Notes: a model not told the origin generated them from the letters alone. Counted from the stretch's first letter, positions 26,046 through 39,387 are shown. The stretch: DNA of 64,000 nt from Pseudorasbora parva (GCF_024679245.1 NC_090174.1:46932188-46996187); one strand, 5' to 3'. Made by a program: numbers and translations.

Positions 26046-27185
26046 TACAGTGGTCCACAGTGGTCAGCCATGATCTTCTCCATTTACACTACATCACTGG
26101 GACCCATCATTCAGGCACATGGTCTCTCATATCATTGCTATGCTGATGACACACAGCTCTACCTCTCATTTCAACCAGATGATCCCACAGTAGCTGCACG
26201 AATCTCAAGCTGTCTAGCGGACATCTCGGCATGGATGAAAAAACATCACCTGCAGCTCAATCTAGCAAAGACTGAGCTGCTTGTTTTCCCTGCTAACCCC
26301 ACCATACAACACGATTTTACCATCCAGCTAGGTTCATCTCTGATTACTCCTTCAGGGTCGGTCGGAAATCTTGGAGTAATCTTTGATGACCAGCTGTCCT
26401 TCAAAGACCACATCTCGAAGACGGCTCGGTCATGCAGGTTTGCATTGCACAACATCAGGAAAATCAGACCGTTCCTTACGGAGCATGCAACACAGCTTCT
26501 TGTTCAAGCCCTGGTCATTTCTAGACTTGACTATTGCAATGCACTTCTGGCTGGACTTCCATCTTGTGCAATCAAACCGCTGCAAATGACCCAGAACGCT
26601 GCAGCACGTCTCGTATTCAATGAGCCCAAAAGGGCTCATGTCACACCTCTATTCATCTCTGCATTGGCTACCACTCGCTGCCCGGATCAAATTCAAAGCC
26701 CTGACTCTTGCTCATGGATCTTCCACAAGCGCAGCACCCGCATACTTCGACTCACTCCTACGAGTCTACACACCCACCAGAAGCCTTTGCTCAACTAATG
26801 AGCGAAGGCTTGTGGTACCATCATAGAGAGGCATGAAATCACTCTCTAGAACTTTTTCTTTCATTGTTCCTGGTTGGTGGAACGATCTTCCGTCCTCCAT
26901 ACGCACAACAGAATCACTCGCTTCATTCAAAAGACAGGTAAAAACTCATCTCTTCCGTGAGCACTTAATCTTACATTAAAAAAAAAAAACTTCCCCCCTC
27001 TATTTCTCCTTTCTTCTTTCCTTTTCTGGTCTTTGCTACTCTGAGCAGTGTACAAATCTTGGTATTTAGGGCACTTTTTGTGTTTCGTTGCCTCTTCTTG
27101 ACGGATCGCTTCCTGTTCTCCTGAGTTGTTAGTCGCTTTGGATAAAAGCGTCTGCTAAATGCATAAATGTAAATGTAATGTAAAT
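26019..27185 (+). mobile_element. L2-type LINE, 5'-truncated, with canonical 3' tail
   Basis: Coding similarity begins at about 26070 ([13 protein letters not shown]) and includes the catalytic [11 protein letters not shown] (YADD at 26139-26150), [51 protein letters not shown] and, after a frameshift near 26660, [17 protein letters not shown] stop at 26824-26826 interrupts the C-terminal part, which continues to GWWNDLPSSIR and HLFREHLI. The 3' end carries GGATAAAAGCGTCTGC followed by ATGTAA-type repeats, a typical L2-like tail. It is inserted in the DD36E transposon and so is younger than it. The upstream endonuclease is missing, and the 5' junction is a hairpin. Confidence 0.88.
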
Positions 27186-27647
27186 GGTGGTGGTGTAATG
27201 GTGTGGGGGATGTTTTCTTGTTTTCATACTTTAGGCCCCTTAGTGCCAACTGGGCATCGTTTAAATGCCACGGCCTACCTGAGCATTGTTTCTGACCATG
27301 TCGATCTCTTTATGACCACCATGTCACACATTTTGAATCATTTCAAATTGGTTTCTTGAACATGACAATGAGTTCACTGTACTAAAATGGCCCCCACAGT
27401 CACCAGATCTCAACCCAATAGAGCATCTTTGGGATGTGGTGGAATGGGAGCTTCATGCCCTGGATGTGCATCTCATAAATCTCTATCAACTGCAAGATGT
27501 TATCCTATCAATATGAGACAACATTTCAAAAGAATATTCAGCACCTTGTTGAATCAATGCCATGTAGAATTAAGGCAGTTCTGAAGGCGAAAGGGGGTCA
27601 AACACAGTATTAGTATGGTGTTCCTAATAATCCTTTAGGTGAGTGTA

Positions 27648-29503
<1,856 letters not shown>

Positions 29504-30700
29504 ATTAGGAACAACATACTAATACTGTGTTTGACCCCCTTTCACCTTCAGAACTGCCTTAATTCTACGTGACATTGATGCTGGAAGCATTCTTTAGAAA
29601 TGTTGGTCCATATTGATAGGATATCATCTTGCAGTTGATGGAGATTTGTGGGATGACCATCCAGGGCATGAAGCTCCTGTTCCACCACATCCCAAAGATG
29701 CTCTATTGGGTTGAGATCTGGTGACTGTGGGGGCCATTTTAGTACAGTGAACTTATTGTCATGTTCAAGAAACCAATTTGAAATGATTTGAGCTTTGTGA
29801 CATGGTGCATTATCCAGCTGGAAATAGCCATCAGAGGATGGGTACATGGTGGTCATAAAGGGATGAACATGGTCAGAAACAATGTTCAGGTAGGCCGTGG
29901 CGTTTAAACAATGCCCATTTGGCACTAAGGGGCCTAAAGTGTACCAAGAAAACATCCCCCACACCATTACACCACCACCAGCAGCCTGCACAGTGGTAAC
30001 AAGGCATGATGGATCCATGTTCTCATTCTGTTTACGCCATATTCTGACTCTACTTTCTGAATGTCTCAACAGAATTCGAGACTCATCAGACCAGGCAACA
30101 TTTTTTCAGTCTTCAACTGTCCAATTTTGGTGAGCTTGTGCAAATTGTAGCCTCTTTTTCCTATTTGTAGTGGAGATGAGTAGTACCCGGTGGGGTCTTC
30201 TGCTGTTGTAGCCCATTCGCCTCAAGGTTGTATGTGTTGTGGCTTCACAAATGCTTTGCTGCATACTTTGGTTGTAACGAGTGGTTATTTCAGTCAAAGT
30301 TGCTCTTCTATCAGCTTGAATCAGTCGGCCCATTCTCCTCTGACCTCTAGCATCAGTAAGGCATTTTCGCCCACAGGATTGCCGCATACTGAATGTTTTT
30401 CCCTTTTCACACCATTCTTTGTAAATCCTAGAAATGGTTGTGCGTGAAAATCCCAGTAACTGAGCAGATTGTGAAATACTCAGACCGGCCCGTCTGGCAC
30501 CAACAACCATGGCACGCTCCAAATTGCTTAAATCACCTTTCTTTCCCATTCTGACATTGTTTGGAGTTCAGGAGATTGTCTTGACCAGAACCAAACCCCT
30601 AAATGCATTGAAAAAACTGTCATGTGATTGGTTGATTGCATTAATGAGAAATTGAAGAGGTGTTCCTTATCCTTTATGCGAGTAAAATCCTTTAGGTGAG

Positions 30701-30702
<2 letters not shown>
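29504..30702 (-). mobile_element. DD36E Tc1-type transposon, copy B, nearly full length
   Basis: Inverted relative to copy A. The low-coordinate end starts at ATTAGGAACA, so roughly the last 17 bases of its terminal repeat have been replaced by the CTAT microsatellite. The high-coordinate end keeps TCCTTTAGGTGAG next to TA at 30701-30702, preceded by a partly duplicated terminal motif (30668-30690). It encodes a transposase of normal length with one stop codon. Confidence 0.88.
29548..30549 (-). pseudogene. DD36E-type transposase, full length with one nonsense codon
   Basis: The start ATG is at 30549 ([14 protein letters not shown]) and the stop at 29548, 333 codons in a single frame apart from TGA at codon 148 (30108-30106), where copy A has a Trp codon. 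The N-terminal half is DNA binding: helix-turn-helix GLSISQSAQLLGFSRTTISR, then a second helical segment RMGRLIQADRRATLTEI. The catalytic residues are present: Asp155 in SDES, Asp246 in QLDNAPCH and Glu283 in NPIEHLWD. Thirty-six residues lie between the last two, so this is DD36E spacing, as in the Incomer-type group of Tc1/mariner. The single lesion suggests relatively recent inactivation. Confidence 0.9.

Positions 30703-30794
<92 letters not shown>
30703..30794. repeat. (TA)n microsatellite
   Basis: A run of TA starting at the TA target duplication of transposon copy B, interrupted only at the start by ATG. Frames through it are artefacts. Confidence 0.97.
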
Positions 30795-30797
<3 letters not shown>

Positions 30798-30943
30798 TAC
30801 TCTGTGAAATACTTGATTCTGATTGGTCAATCTCGCATTCCAGCGGTACGTTATTTCCAGATAACACCCGCTCATATACGGGTACTACGAGTTATCTTGA
30901 CCGGTACTACTAACAACAACCGGCTGGTTGTACATTATCCCTT

Positions 30944-33620
30944 AAATATAATAGTGTTGTCAAAAATATCAATATTTCGATATGTATCGGTACTGGAAAA
31001 TCTGAAACGATACGATACGATTCTCAGTTTTTACAGTATCGATACCAGCTGCGCTCTCCTTCTCTGACCGAAAGCAAGTTGACACACACTGGCATATTCT
31101 CACTCAGCCCGGTTAACCTCTGAGCACGGCGAATGCGCGTTCTGCTGGACTTTTTCCTCATGACAGTGTGTTAGTGTTAGTGTGTGATCGGTCTAAATTT
31201 CGCACGGGATTGCACATAAATTAATTCTACTAATCCCTGCAGATTTCGTGCTCACATCTGAAGCACACACATAGCCTACTGTAATAAAGCCGCCTCTGAC
31301 ATTATACAAGTGCAAACATTTGCTTCTTTTTCCAGCTTATTATTGGTCAAATACACTCAAAGAATTATCAGTGCACATCTGGAAGAGTATTAACGTAAAC
31401 ACAGTAGGGGTGTAAGAAAATATCGATACACGTGAATATCGCGATATTATGTTTGGCGATACTGTATCGATTCTCAAAAACGCCGTATCGATATTTATAT
31501 ATTTATTTATTTAAATCCAAGATTCGTGGCTTTGTGTTCGGTTTAAAGCACAGACTGTATAACACCCAACCGCTAGATGGCAGTGTTATCTCAGAACGCA
31601 TTACTGACGCGGAGCCGGAGAAGCGCAAGGTGAAAGTGCATCGCTAGTGTTTACATTAGCAAACCCAGCTCTCAAGAGGATAGAATTATTCCACTCCAGT
31701 ATACAGAGCTGAAGTGAGGACTCATGTTGGCTTCAACTAAAAAGAAGCCACTAAGGAAATCAACAAGAATAATTTTTTTTGCAAAATAGGCCAAGTTATA
31801 ATCTAATATTCGGGAAACACATTGAAACAGAGCTCGCTTAACATCCTGACGTCACCCGCGCTGCTGAGAAGCCTTTCGATAGAATGTACTGCACTAGACT
31901 CTCAGTAACAAAATAAACACACTCCAAAACTGACAGCGGTGGCAGGAGAACGAAAGATAATAGCAATGTGGATATGGATGCACCAGCTCTGCAGCTCAGT
32001 AACGTTACCTGAAATAGCACTTTATACAATAGACTGCTTTATAGAAAACAGCTTTAGGCTCACTGCACTCCCTTTTTTGGTCGGCGTTTATTCATTCAAA
32101 AATGAGCAGTGCGCTTTAATGTTTCTAGGCAACCCCCGAATCACCTGTACTGTCAGTCAAATCAATGTAACGGTCAACACAACGGAAGGCCCGCCTCTTC
32201 ATTCATTCGTTTGGACAACAGAACATAAGCGTGATGATGTTGCGCTTTTTTTCTGCTCAGAGTTGAGTTTTTTTCAACTTCATGCGCTCGCAGCGCTCCT
32301 TCAAAAACGCGAGGCGCAGCAAGCGGTTTAAACGCGAGGAGCCCAGGGCGCATAAGCAACGCGCATAACGCTCTCTGCCAACCGAAATCCATTAAAAAAG
32401 GCGCCTCTCGCTGCAAAAACGCGTTCTGTGTGATCGGGGCTACTGTGTTAAATATAAAACAAACAGTCATTCAGTCATGAAATGGACTGCACTTCTGTTG
32501 TTAAATAGCCACTGCTATACTGTGAACCTTTAAAACATATACACATAAAGAATCCTGCAGTCACTTTACATTTCCCTTAACTTAGATTGCACATTGCATA
32601 TGATTAGTGATATAAATTATACTGTATTAATTAAATAAAATAATTTGTCTCGTGTTTTAGGCTTATGGTTGTGTTCTTTATTCTTTTAAATTATAAAAAA
32701 CAAAAACACACAAAAAAGAAGTTTCGCAATATATTGCCTCTCTTACAATATCGCAATATATTGCAATATATTGCCTCTCTTACAAAATCGCAATATATTG
32801 CAATATATCGTATCGTAACCCCTGTATCGTGATACGTATCGTATCGCCAGAGTCTTGGCAATACACAGCCCTAAAACACAGTCGCAAACAGTTCAGGAAG
32901 AACAAGTAACAGGAACAGTTTTTAGGATCCATGCGGCCGTTAGTTTTAAAGGGACCGCAGTCATTTGTTATTCAAACTACAAATGAAAACGATCACATTG
33001 CTCTTGACTGATCATCTTGTGTAACTTTAATAGTTTCATCTGTACGCTATTGAATTTTTTACAAAGAACATTATCCAGTGTTGTTTTAAATGTAATTACT
33101 ATGCATTTTTTATTCAGTTTCTTATCTGAATGTTAGACCTACCTCAAAAATAAAGCAGTCTATTTAATTTGTATCTTTATTTAAATTGCATTTATTTGTG
33201 CTATCGTTTGTAATCTGTTTATTTGTTCTTATTTTATTACTGTTTACTCGTCTTTTTAATTTTCAATTTACCATTCGAAATCAAGCTTTCTTGTGCTGTG
33301 TGTAAGCTATTGCAACACAATTACCCCATTGTAAAAAATACATTGAGATAGCAAAAATTTGTGAGATAATTTTAATAGTAATTGATCAATTGATCAATAA
33401 TTGTTCAAATCAAAACAATGCCCAACCCTAAGGAACATGCTGGCCACATGAATTTTTAGTAAAAAATAACAATGAATAATAACAAGTTCTGTTGTCATAT
33501 TAAGCATCTTGTCTTTTTTTTTTTTTAATGTGGTATCGATTTAGTATCGATATATTGATATTTTAGTCTGGTATCGTATCAAAGTCATAATTTTGGTATC
33601 GTGACAACACTAATATATAA
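30944..33620. mobile_element. Non-autonomous hAT, copy 2 (inverted), interrupted
   Basis: The body is 30952-33612 with termini TAGTGTTGTCA and TGACAACACTA. The 8-bp duplication has one mismatch (AAATATAA at 30944-30951, ATATATAA at 33613-33620). Minus the nested hAT and its duplication it is 1184 bp, against 1191 bp for copy 1, and the sequence follows copy 1 in reverse complement throughout. It is older than the insert it carries. Confidence 0.93.
31397..32881. mobile_element. Non-autonomous hAT nested in hAT copy 2
   Basis: The body is 31405-32873 (1469 bp), starting TAGGGGTGTAAG and ending ACAGCCCTA, flanked by exact 8-bp duplications AAACACAG. Copy 1 of the host element has the single, unduplicated AAACACAG at this position (complement near 11950), which is the empty site. 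Subterminal TATCG and CAATATATTG motifs are repeated. The open frames inside (31838-32470) have no transposase motif. Confidence 0.94.
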
Positions 33621-34155
33621 TATATAAACCTTTATTTAACCTGGCAAGTTACTTAAAGGGATAGTTCACTTTGAAATAAACATTTTATATGTTTTAGCTT
33701 ACTTCATGGGCATCCGAGATGTAGGAGTATTTGTTTCCCCAGTAGTTTCAATTGTGATCATTTTAGGTCAAACCGTTCTTGTCTGTGCCTCACATAATGC
33801 AGGTCTATGGTCACCACCTCAAAGAGCATACATAGAGAAGTCCAAATGAAACAATCCCCCATCGTAAGTACACACTGATTGGCCTAAGACACGAAACGAG
33901 CGGTTTGTGTGAGAAAACGAACAGTATTTATATCGTTTTTACCTCTTGTACACCACTACGTCCGACTGATCCGAGGGCGCGCGTGCGTGTTTCCTGTTGT
34001 GACATTCGCGCGTTCTGGCTTTAGTCTGCGCAAGTGTGGAAAGCGCCGGAAGTGGATCTCTCGCACGTGTACGTCTCTCATTGTTTACACAAAACAGAGA
34101 TTATAGGTGAAACTAATTTGCGCTTATCCTGGATGTTTAAACCGACGTAAAAGAA

Positions 34156-34480
34156 AACGTACTCGGTTACTTTCGTAACCTCGGTTCCCTGAGAGAGAGG
34201 AACGAGTATTACGTATGGGAAAAACTCCTTTTCTCGAGAATGTGAAGCAAAACTTTTAATAAAGGTATCTATGTAAAGCGCAGTGAGCTGCACGGCCATA
34301 GCCCAGCGCGAGGAGCGCTCTGATTGGCCGGGCTGCGGCAACTGCAGGAACCTATGGTGAGGCGGCTGAGAGGAACGAACCAATGGGGGGCGTTCCAGAA
34401 GCCCGCCGAAAACGTGCTTATATTTGCATACAGGAGGCTATATAAGACCCTAATTCGCCATAGGTGTCAGGTTTTAAGAT
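34156..34480 (+). repeat. DIRS inverted terminal repeat, low-coordinate copy
   Basis: Outer tip 34156-34214, then sequence closely matching the complement of 39388-39655, including GCTCTGATTGGCCGGGCTGC and GAGGCTATATAAGACCC. It is the 3' terminal repeat with respect to the minus-strand genes. Confidence 0.9.
34438..34446 (+). promoter_or_regulatory. TATA box in the left terminal repeat
   Basis: CTATATAAG, followed about 20 bases later by a conserved GCCATAGGTGTCAG segment present in both repeats. DIRS terminal repeats are known to carry promoters; activity here is inferred. Confidence 0.5.
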
Positions 34481-34520
34481 CGACTGAAGCGATACCTGAG
34501 AAGCATAAACACGGCACGGA

Positions 34521-34616
34521 ACGTAATACTCGTTCCTCTCTCTCAGGGAACCGAGGTTACGAAAGTAACCGAGTACGTTCCCTTTCGAGAGAGGTTCCTC
34601 GTATTACGTATGGGAA
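34521..34616. other. DIRS internal complementary region (ICR)
   Basis: 34521-34579 is the exact reverse complement of the left outer tip (34156-34214, 59 of 59). 34577-34616 is the exact reverse complement of the right outer tip (39642-39681, 40 of 40). The two halves overlap by precisely GTT. In the DIRS model the ICR templates the joining of both ends into a circle. Confidence 0.93.
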
Positions 34617-34850
34617 CACAATGTAAAGCGCCGTGTGTGCTGACTGACCCAGTATACCCAAAGCACATGTTATAAACCCCCGAGACACCGACAGAGGCGG
34701 CTTATAAGGGGAATGAAGAACCGGAAGAGTCGGTTCGTTTGAACAGCTGATCGGACATAGTCGGATCTTATGATGAATGAATAGTGCTTAAGGACTAATG
34801 TGTACAGGCCAAAATGTAAGGCAATCTGTTTGCCAGGGTCAAGATAGAGC

Positions 34851-36693
34851 CTAGATGGAGAGAAGCCCTGCTTGTAGAGCTGGAACCTCCAACTTGTAGA
34901 ATCTGATAAAAGTGGACGGAGAGGCCCAGCCTGCCGCCGCACAGATATCTTCCAAAGAAATGTCACACGACCAAGCCCAAGATGAGGCCATGCCTCTAGA
35001 GGAGTGGGCTTAAATGCCTGTAGGACAGGTTAGGTCCTGGACCTATATGCTAGTGGGACTGCATCCACTATCCAGTGTGAGAGACTGTTTCATGACAGCA
35101 CAAACTTTAGTGCGGCCACCGAAGCAATGAAGAGCTGATCCGACTGCCTGAAGGGGGCGGAGCGCTCTAGATACAATCTCAATGCTCTGACTGGGCAGAA
35201 TAGGTTTGCGTCTTATTCTCTCTGAGACGCGGGTTAAGCAGTGCAAAGACCTGCATACTGAAGGGGTTGATAGCACTTTCAGCATAAAACCATGCCTCGG
35301 TTTGAGCACAACCTTGAAGTTGCTGGACCCAAACTCAAGACAGGAAGGGCTCACGGAGAGTGCAGGTAAGCCACCCACTCGGTTAACCGAGGCCACAGCC
35401 AGCAGAAAAACGGTTTTGAGTGATATGTGCTTCAAGCTCGTGTTCTGAAGTGGTTAGGAGGGGGAACCCTTCACGGCCTCCAAAACCATGGCGAGGTCCC
35501 AAATAGGGACCGAGGTAGGGGCAAGGCGGGCTGAATCTCCTGGCCCCTTTAAGAAAACACACAATAAGATCACTTTTCCCTAGTGAATGTGCCGCGATCG
35601 GAGCGTGGCTAGCTGCTATGGCGGAGACACACACCCCGAGTATGGAGGGGGGACGACCCGCATCCATTAGCTCTTGGAGAAAGCGAGCGGTTCCGCCAGT
35701 TCGCATGAGTGTGCGTCGATGTTTCGCGTAGCACATTGGTTAGAAAACCACTGACCACTTCAAAGCAGAGCTGCCAGATAGCAGGGGCTCTAGCTTCCGA
35801 AATAGTGTTCATAACTTGTCAGAGAGGTTCCCGGATACCGTTGATGGGCCATACGTGGAGGGCCCACAGCTCGGGATTGGGATGCCAGACCTTCCCTTTC
35901 ATTGGCAGAATAGGCATGGGGCTGTGTCTGACAGCTGAAACAGTATGGAGAACCATGTGCGGTTCTTCCAAAGTGGGGCTATTAAAAAGCACAGGCTGCA
36001 GCTGGATCGCGATCGGAGGGAACATATAGAGGGAGTCTGGGCCAACATGGGCCAGGGCATCCCTGCGTTTGCAGAAAAAAAATATTGGGCAGCGTGTGCT
36101 GTGCGAGCTGAATTGTTTGCGGGTAAAGGGACCATCCCCCTGGGGACATGGGTCCTCTGGATAACATGTCCAGACCCTGATTCAGAATACCTGGCACGTA
36201 AGCCGCCCTTAGGGAGCTCAGATTGTGCTCTGCCCATAAAAGGAGATGCTTAGCCATGCACGGTTCTTATGCCGTAAGTCTTGAGTCTATGACAATGACT
36301 GTACTGATAAGCCTGCCCCTCGAAGGCGAATCTCAAGAATGGCCTGTAGTGGGGGTGGGGGGTTATCGTAACGTGAAGTATGCGTTTTTCAGATTTATTG
36401 AGAAAACCCAATCCCCGGGGCGAATGTGCGCGAGGATTTGTTTCACCGTCAGCACCTTGAAACGAGCGTGTCATAAGTGCTTTGTTCAGATGCCTGGAAA
36501 ATGGGCCTGAGACCGCCACCCATTTTCGGCATGAGGAATTAGCGACAGTAAAAACCTGACTCGCTAGCGTCGGGTGTACTGTTTTCGCCGCTCTCTCCTT
36601 TAACAGTCTCAATGCCTCAGCGAGAAGCACGTGACTGACACTGCTTCTTACAGAGGGCTCGACCACGGCTTGAATCGCGGGGTCTGCGAGCAA
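34851..36693 (-). pseudogene. DIRS pol remnant: reverse transcriptase, RNase H, tyrosine recombinase
   Basis: On the minus strand, 36693-36270 keeps two reverse-transcriptase blocks (HLNKALMTRSFQ and RPFLRFAFEGQAYQY). The section with the YxDD active site and the front of RNase H is deleted: the frame passes directly to LLLWAEHNLSSLRAAYVPG and LNQGLDMLSRGP. It continues through PLWKNRTWFSILFQLSD to ELWALHVWPING (about 35860). The recombinase follows: FLQELMDAGRPPS, ASHAPIAAHSLGKSDL, ALSVSPSCLEFG, VLKPRHG. Then in another frame (35009-34851) come HSSRGMASSWAW, CAAAGWASPSTF and IRFYKLEVPAL with the HxxR motif and catalytic Tyr. Multiple frameshifts and stops make it non-functional. No methyltransferase-like or gag domain was recognised. 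Confidence 0.88.
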
Positions 36694-36699
36694 AACTGT

Positions 36700-37708
36700 A
36701 GCGAGAACCTCGTTTTATATGTTCAACACCCAATATTATATACCAGGAATGGCCTGCCAGGCCTGGGCTCGTAAAGCCAGGGGTTGAATTAGATTCGGGG
36801 GCTGGCCGCTTAGTAATAGGGGCCTGTTAGCCGGGTTGCTTGTGCTGTAACACTGCTTGTAACACTGTGGGGATAGTGTTCGTTTTGGCGGTGCAGGCTT
36901 TGCAGTGGGCGCACGCCTCACATTTATATTGTGTGTGCGAGAGTGAACTTTGTGAAAAGTGCTTGGGTGCAGGAGTGCAGACTGTAAAGTGGGCACATTT
37001 CCTACATAGAAAGCTCTTTTGTGTGTAGTGTAAACAATGTGCAGTGGCGCACAACCTACGTAGAATACCCACGGTGCAAACCAGTGAGCAAATCCACAGG
37101 GGTAAACGCACACAGCATAGTGTGCAGACGAGCGTGTTTAACGCAGGCTAGTTGACTGCAATATTTCATCTCCAGTCACTTAACTTAAGGGAACTGGGAG
37201 AATGTAAGGAAGTGCGGGTGGTATGTGAGCCATTCCACAATGCCGTTATGCTCTAGTCTAGACTGAAAGCGCGCATGCAGACAAGCGTGTTTGACCACAG
37301 GCTAGTTGACTGCAATAAGGCTAGTTGACTTTATATGGTGTAATCCGGCCGCGGCGGGATTTATTTGTGATTTTGTGAGGCTGAATTAACAGTGCTTATG
37401 TAGGGGTGCACACTGTGTAGTGGACACTTTGTCTACAGTGTAAAAACCTTTCCAGCCGCCTGAATAAAGGGGACTGGAAGTGATAGAGTGAAAAAAGGGC
37501 TTAGCTTGGCAGCCATTTTCCGACGCCCTTATGCTCTGACAGTGAGCGCGTGCTATGACGTAAGCCGCGCTCTAGTCAGCAACGCGCTGTGGAAGGGGCG
37601 CGCGCTATCATGACAAGGCAGCCATTACAACTTCCCTGGCAGTAAGCGCGCGCTGCAGCGACATTGTTCTTGACATACCCAACAGCCCGAGCTCGCTCGT
37701 CTAACTTA
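36700..37708 (-). other. DIRS 5' coding region, unrecognisable
   Basis: Where gag would be expected there is only degenerate sequence. A block of about 45 bp (CAGACGAGCGTGTTTAACGC and GGCTAGTTGACTGCAATA) occurs at about 37122-37161 and again, diverged, at about 37277-37317. Open frames near 36736-37113 have no motif known to me. Confidence 0.5.
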
Positions 37709-39165
37709 CTCTAGTATTCTCTGTCCGCAGCGCTTCAGCACGGCGGCGGTAGAATGAGCACGGCGAGAGCTTCGGCTCGAGTTTGTTTATTCACTCTAGC
37801 ATTCTCTGTCCGCGGCGATAGAGCGACAGGACGAGAGAATTGGAAGCGTGAGGTAAAACTCTGTCCGCGGCGCTTCTAGCACGGCGAGAGCTTCGGCTCG
37901 AGTTTGTTTATTCACTCTAGTATTCTCTGTCCGCGGCGATAGAGCGACAGGACGAGAGAATTGGAAGCGTGAGGTAAAACTCTGTCCGCGGCGCTTCTAG
38001 CACGGCGAGAGCTTCGGCTCGAGTTTGTTTATTCACTCTAGTATTCTCTGTCCGCGGCGATAGAGCGACAGGACGAGAGAATTGGAAGCGTGAGGTAAAA
38101 CTCTGTCCGCGGTGCTTCTAGCACGGCGAGAGCTTCGGCTCGAATTTGTTTATTCACTCTAGTATTCTCTGTCCGCGGCGATAGAGCGACAGGACGAGAG
38201 AATTGGAAGCGTGAGGTAAAACTCTGTCCGCGGCGCTTCTAGCACGGCGAGAGCTGCGGCTCGAGTTTGTTTATTCACTCTAGTATTCTCTGTCCGCGGC
38301 GATAGAGCGACAGTACGAGAGAATTGGAAGCGTGAGGTAAAACTCTGTCCGCGGCGCTTCTAGCACGGCGAGAGCTTCGGCTCGAGTTTGTTTATTCACT
38401 CTAGTATTCTCTGTCCGCGGCGATAGAGCGACAGGACGAGAGAATTGGAAGCGTGAGGTAAAACTCTGTCCGCGGCGCTTCTAGCACGGCGAGAGCTTCG
38501 GCTCGAGTTTGTTTATTCACTCTAGTATTCTCTGTCCGCGGCGATAGAGCGACAGGACGAGAGAATTGGAAGCGTGAGGTAAAACTCTGTCCGCGGCGCT
38601 TCTAGCACGGCGAGAGCTTCGGCTCGAGTTTGTTTATTCACTCTAGTATTCTCTGTCCGCGGCGATAGAGCGACAGGACGAGAGAATTGGAAGCGTGAGG
38701 TAAAACTCTGTCCGCGGCGCTTCTAGCACGGCGAGAGCTTCGGCTCGAGTTTGTTTATTCACTCTAGTATTCTCTGTCCGCGGCGATATCGCGACTGAAC
38801 TAGAGAAGAGGAAGACTGAGGAAAAACTCTGTCTGTCCGCGGCGCCTCCTCAGCGCGACGGTATAGTGACGAGAGCTTCGGCTCGAGTTCGCCTATTCAC
38901 TCTAGTATTCTCTGTCCGCGGCTGTAGCGCGACGGAATGAGAGAAGAGTGGGAACAACTCTGTGGCAGCGGCGGAAGAAGAGCCGCGGCGGCGGCAGAGT
39001 GAAGAGAGCTTCGGCTTGAGTGTGCTCATGTCCTCTAACATTCTCTCTTTCCGCGGCGCTATTCAGCGCGACGGGACGAGAGCAGAGGGAGAGTGAGAAG
39101 AGCTCCGTCTTTCCGCGGCGCTTAACGACGCGGCGGAACGAGAGAGTCCTCGAGTAGAACAAGCC
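37709..39165. repeat. 121-bp minisatellite inside the DIRS element
   Basis: At least eight near-identical units: CTGTCCGCGG recurs at 37861, 37982, 38103, 38224, 38345, 38466, 38587 and 38708, exactly 121 bp apart. Only single-base differences are seen between core units (for example near 38113, 38142, 38255 and 38313). Degenerate units extend the array on both sides. Each unit has two CCGCGG sites and a CGAGAGCTTCGGCTCGAG segment with palindromic character. A period of 121 is not divisible by three, so it is not a continuous protein repeat. Confidence 0.96.
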
Positions 39166-39387
39166 TGTAAGCTCTAGAAATGGCGTTGCAGCGGCAACAC
39201 ACACACACAAACACATATAACACTCAACATAGACACAGTTTAAAGGATATATAACGCCGGATGGCGTAGCTGGAACGGCAGAGAAGGCGGAGAGGGAGTC
39301 CGTCGTCCTCAGCTGCAGGTTCCGCTGGTGCCTTTTCAACGGCGGTGCTTCTTCCGGAGACCAGCGAAGGTATCGCTGAAGGAGATA

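Larger units (their letters stand above)
25449..27584 (+). pseudogene. DD36E-type transposase, copy A (dead)
   Basis: Starts MVKKCDLSNFEHGM with the helix-turn-helix segment GLSISQSAQLLGISHTTISR. A stop near 25629 follows a short indel, and coding similarity resumes at 25733 (MQQSICEATTRTTLRRMGY). The first catalytic motif TDES is present before the LINE. After the LINE the frame resumes at GGGVMVWGMFS and ends with CHVELRQF. Compared with copy B, 44 bp are missing between two CACCATG repeats near 27322. That removes the LDNAPC motif with the second catalytic Asp. NPIEHLWDVV survives in sequence. Confidence 0.85.
25299..27647 (+). mobile_element. DD36E Tc1-type transposon, copy A, split by an L2 LINE
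   Basis: The body is 25301-27645 between TA dinucleotides, with terminal inverted repeats CACTCACCTAAAGGATTATT and its inverse. An L2 LINE occupies about 26019-27185. The same transposon occurs in reverse orientation at 29504-30702. Copy A has lost its catalytic core segment and cannot be autonomous. Confidence 0.9.

Noticed and set aside
31838..32470. Two opposing frames of about 100-130 codons in the nested hAT
   Set aside because: No transposase signature, zinc finger or dimerisation motif; treated as chance frames in a non-autonomous element.
35609..36253. Several plus- and minus-strand frames in alternative phases
   Set aside because: Shadows of the degenerate DIRS pol; only the minus-strand phases with known motifs were kept.
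37709..39165. Possible CRISPR array
   Set aside because: Units are contiguous 121-bp tandem copies with no repeat-spacer alternation, in a eukaryotic retroelement.
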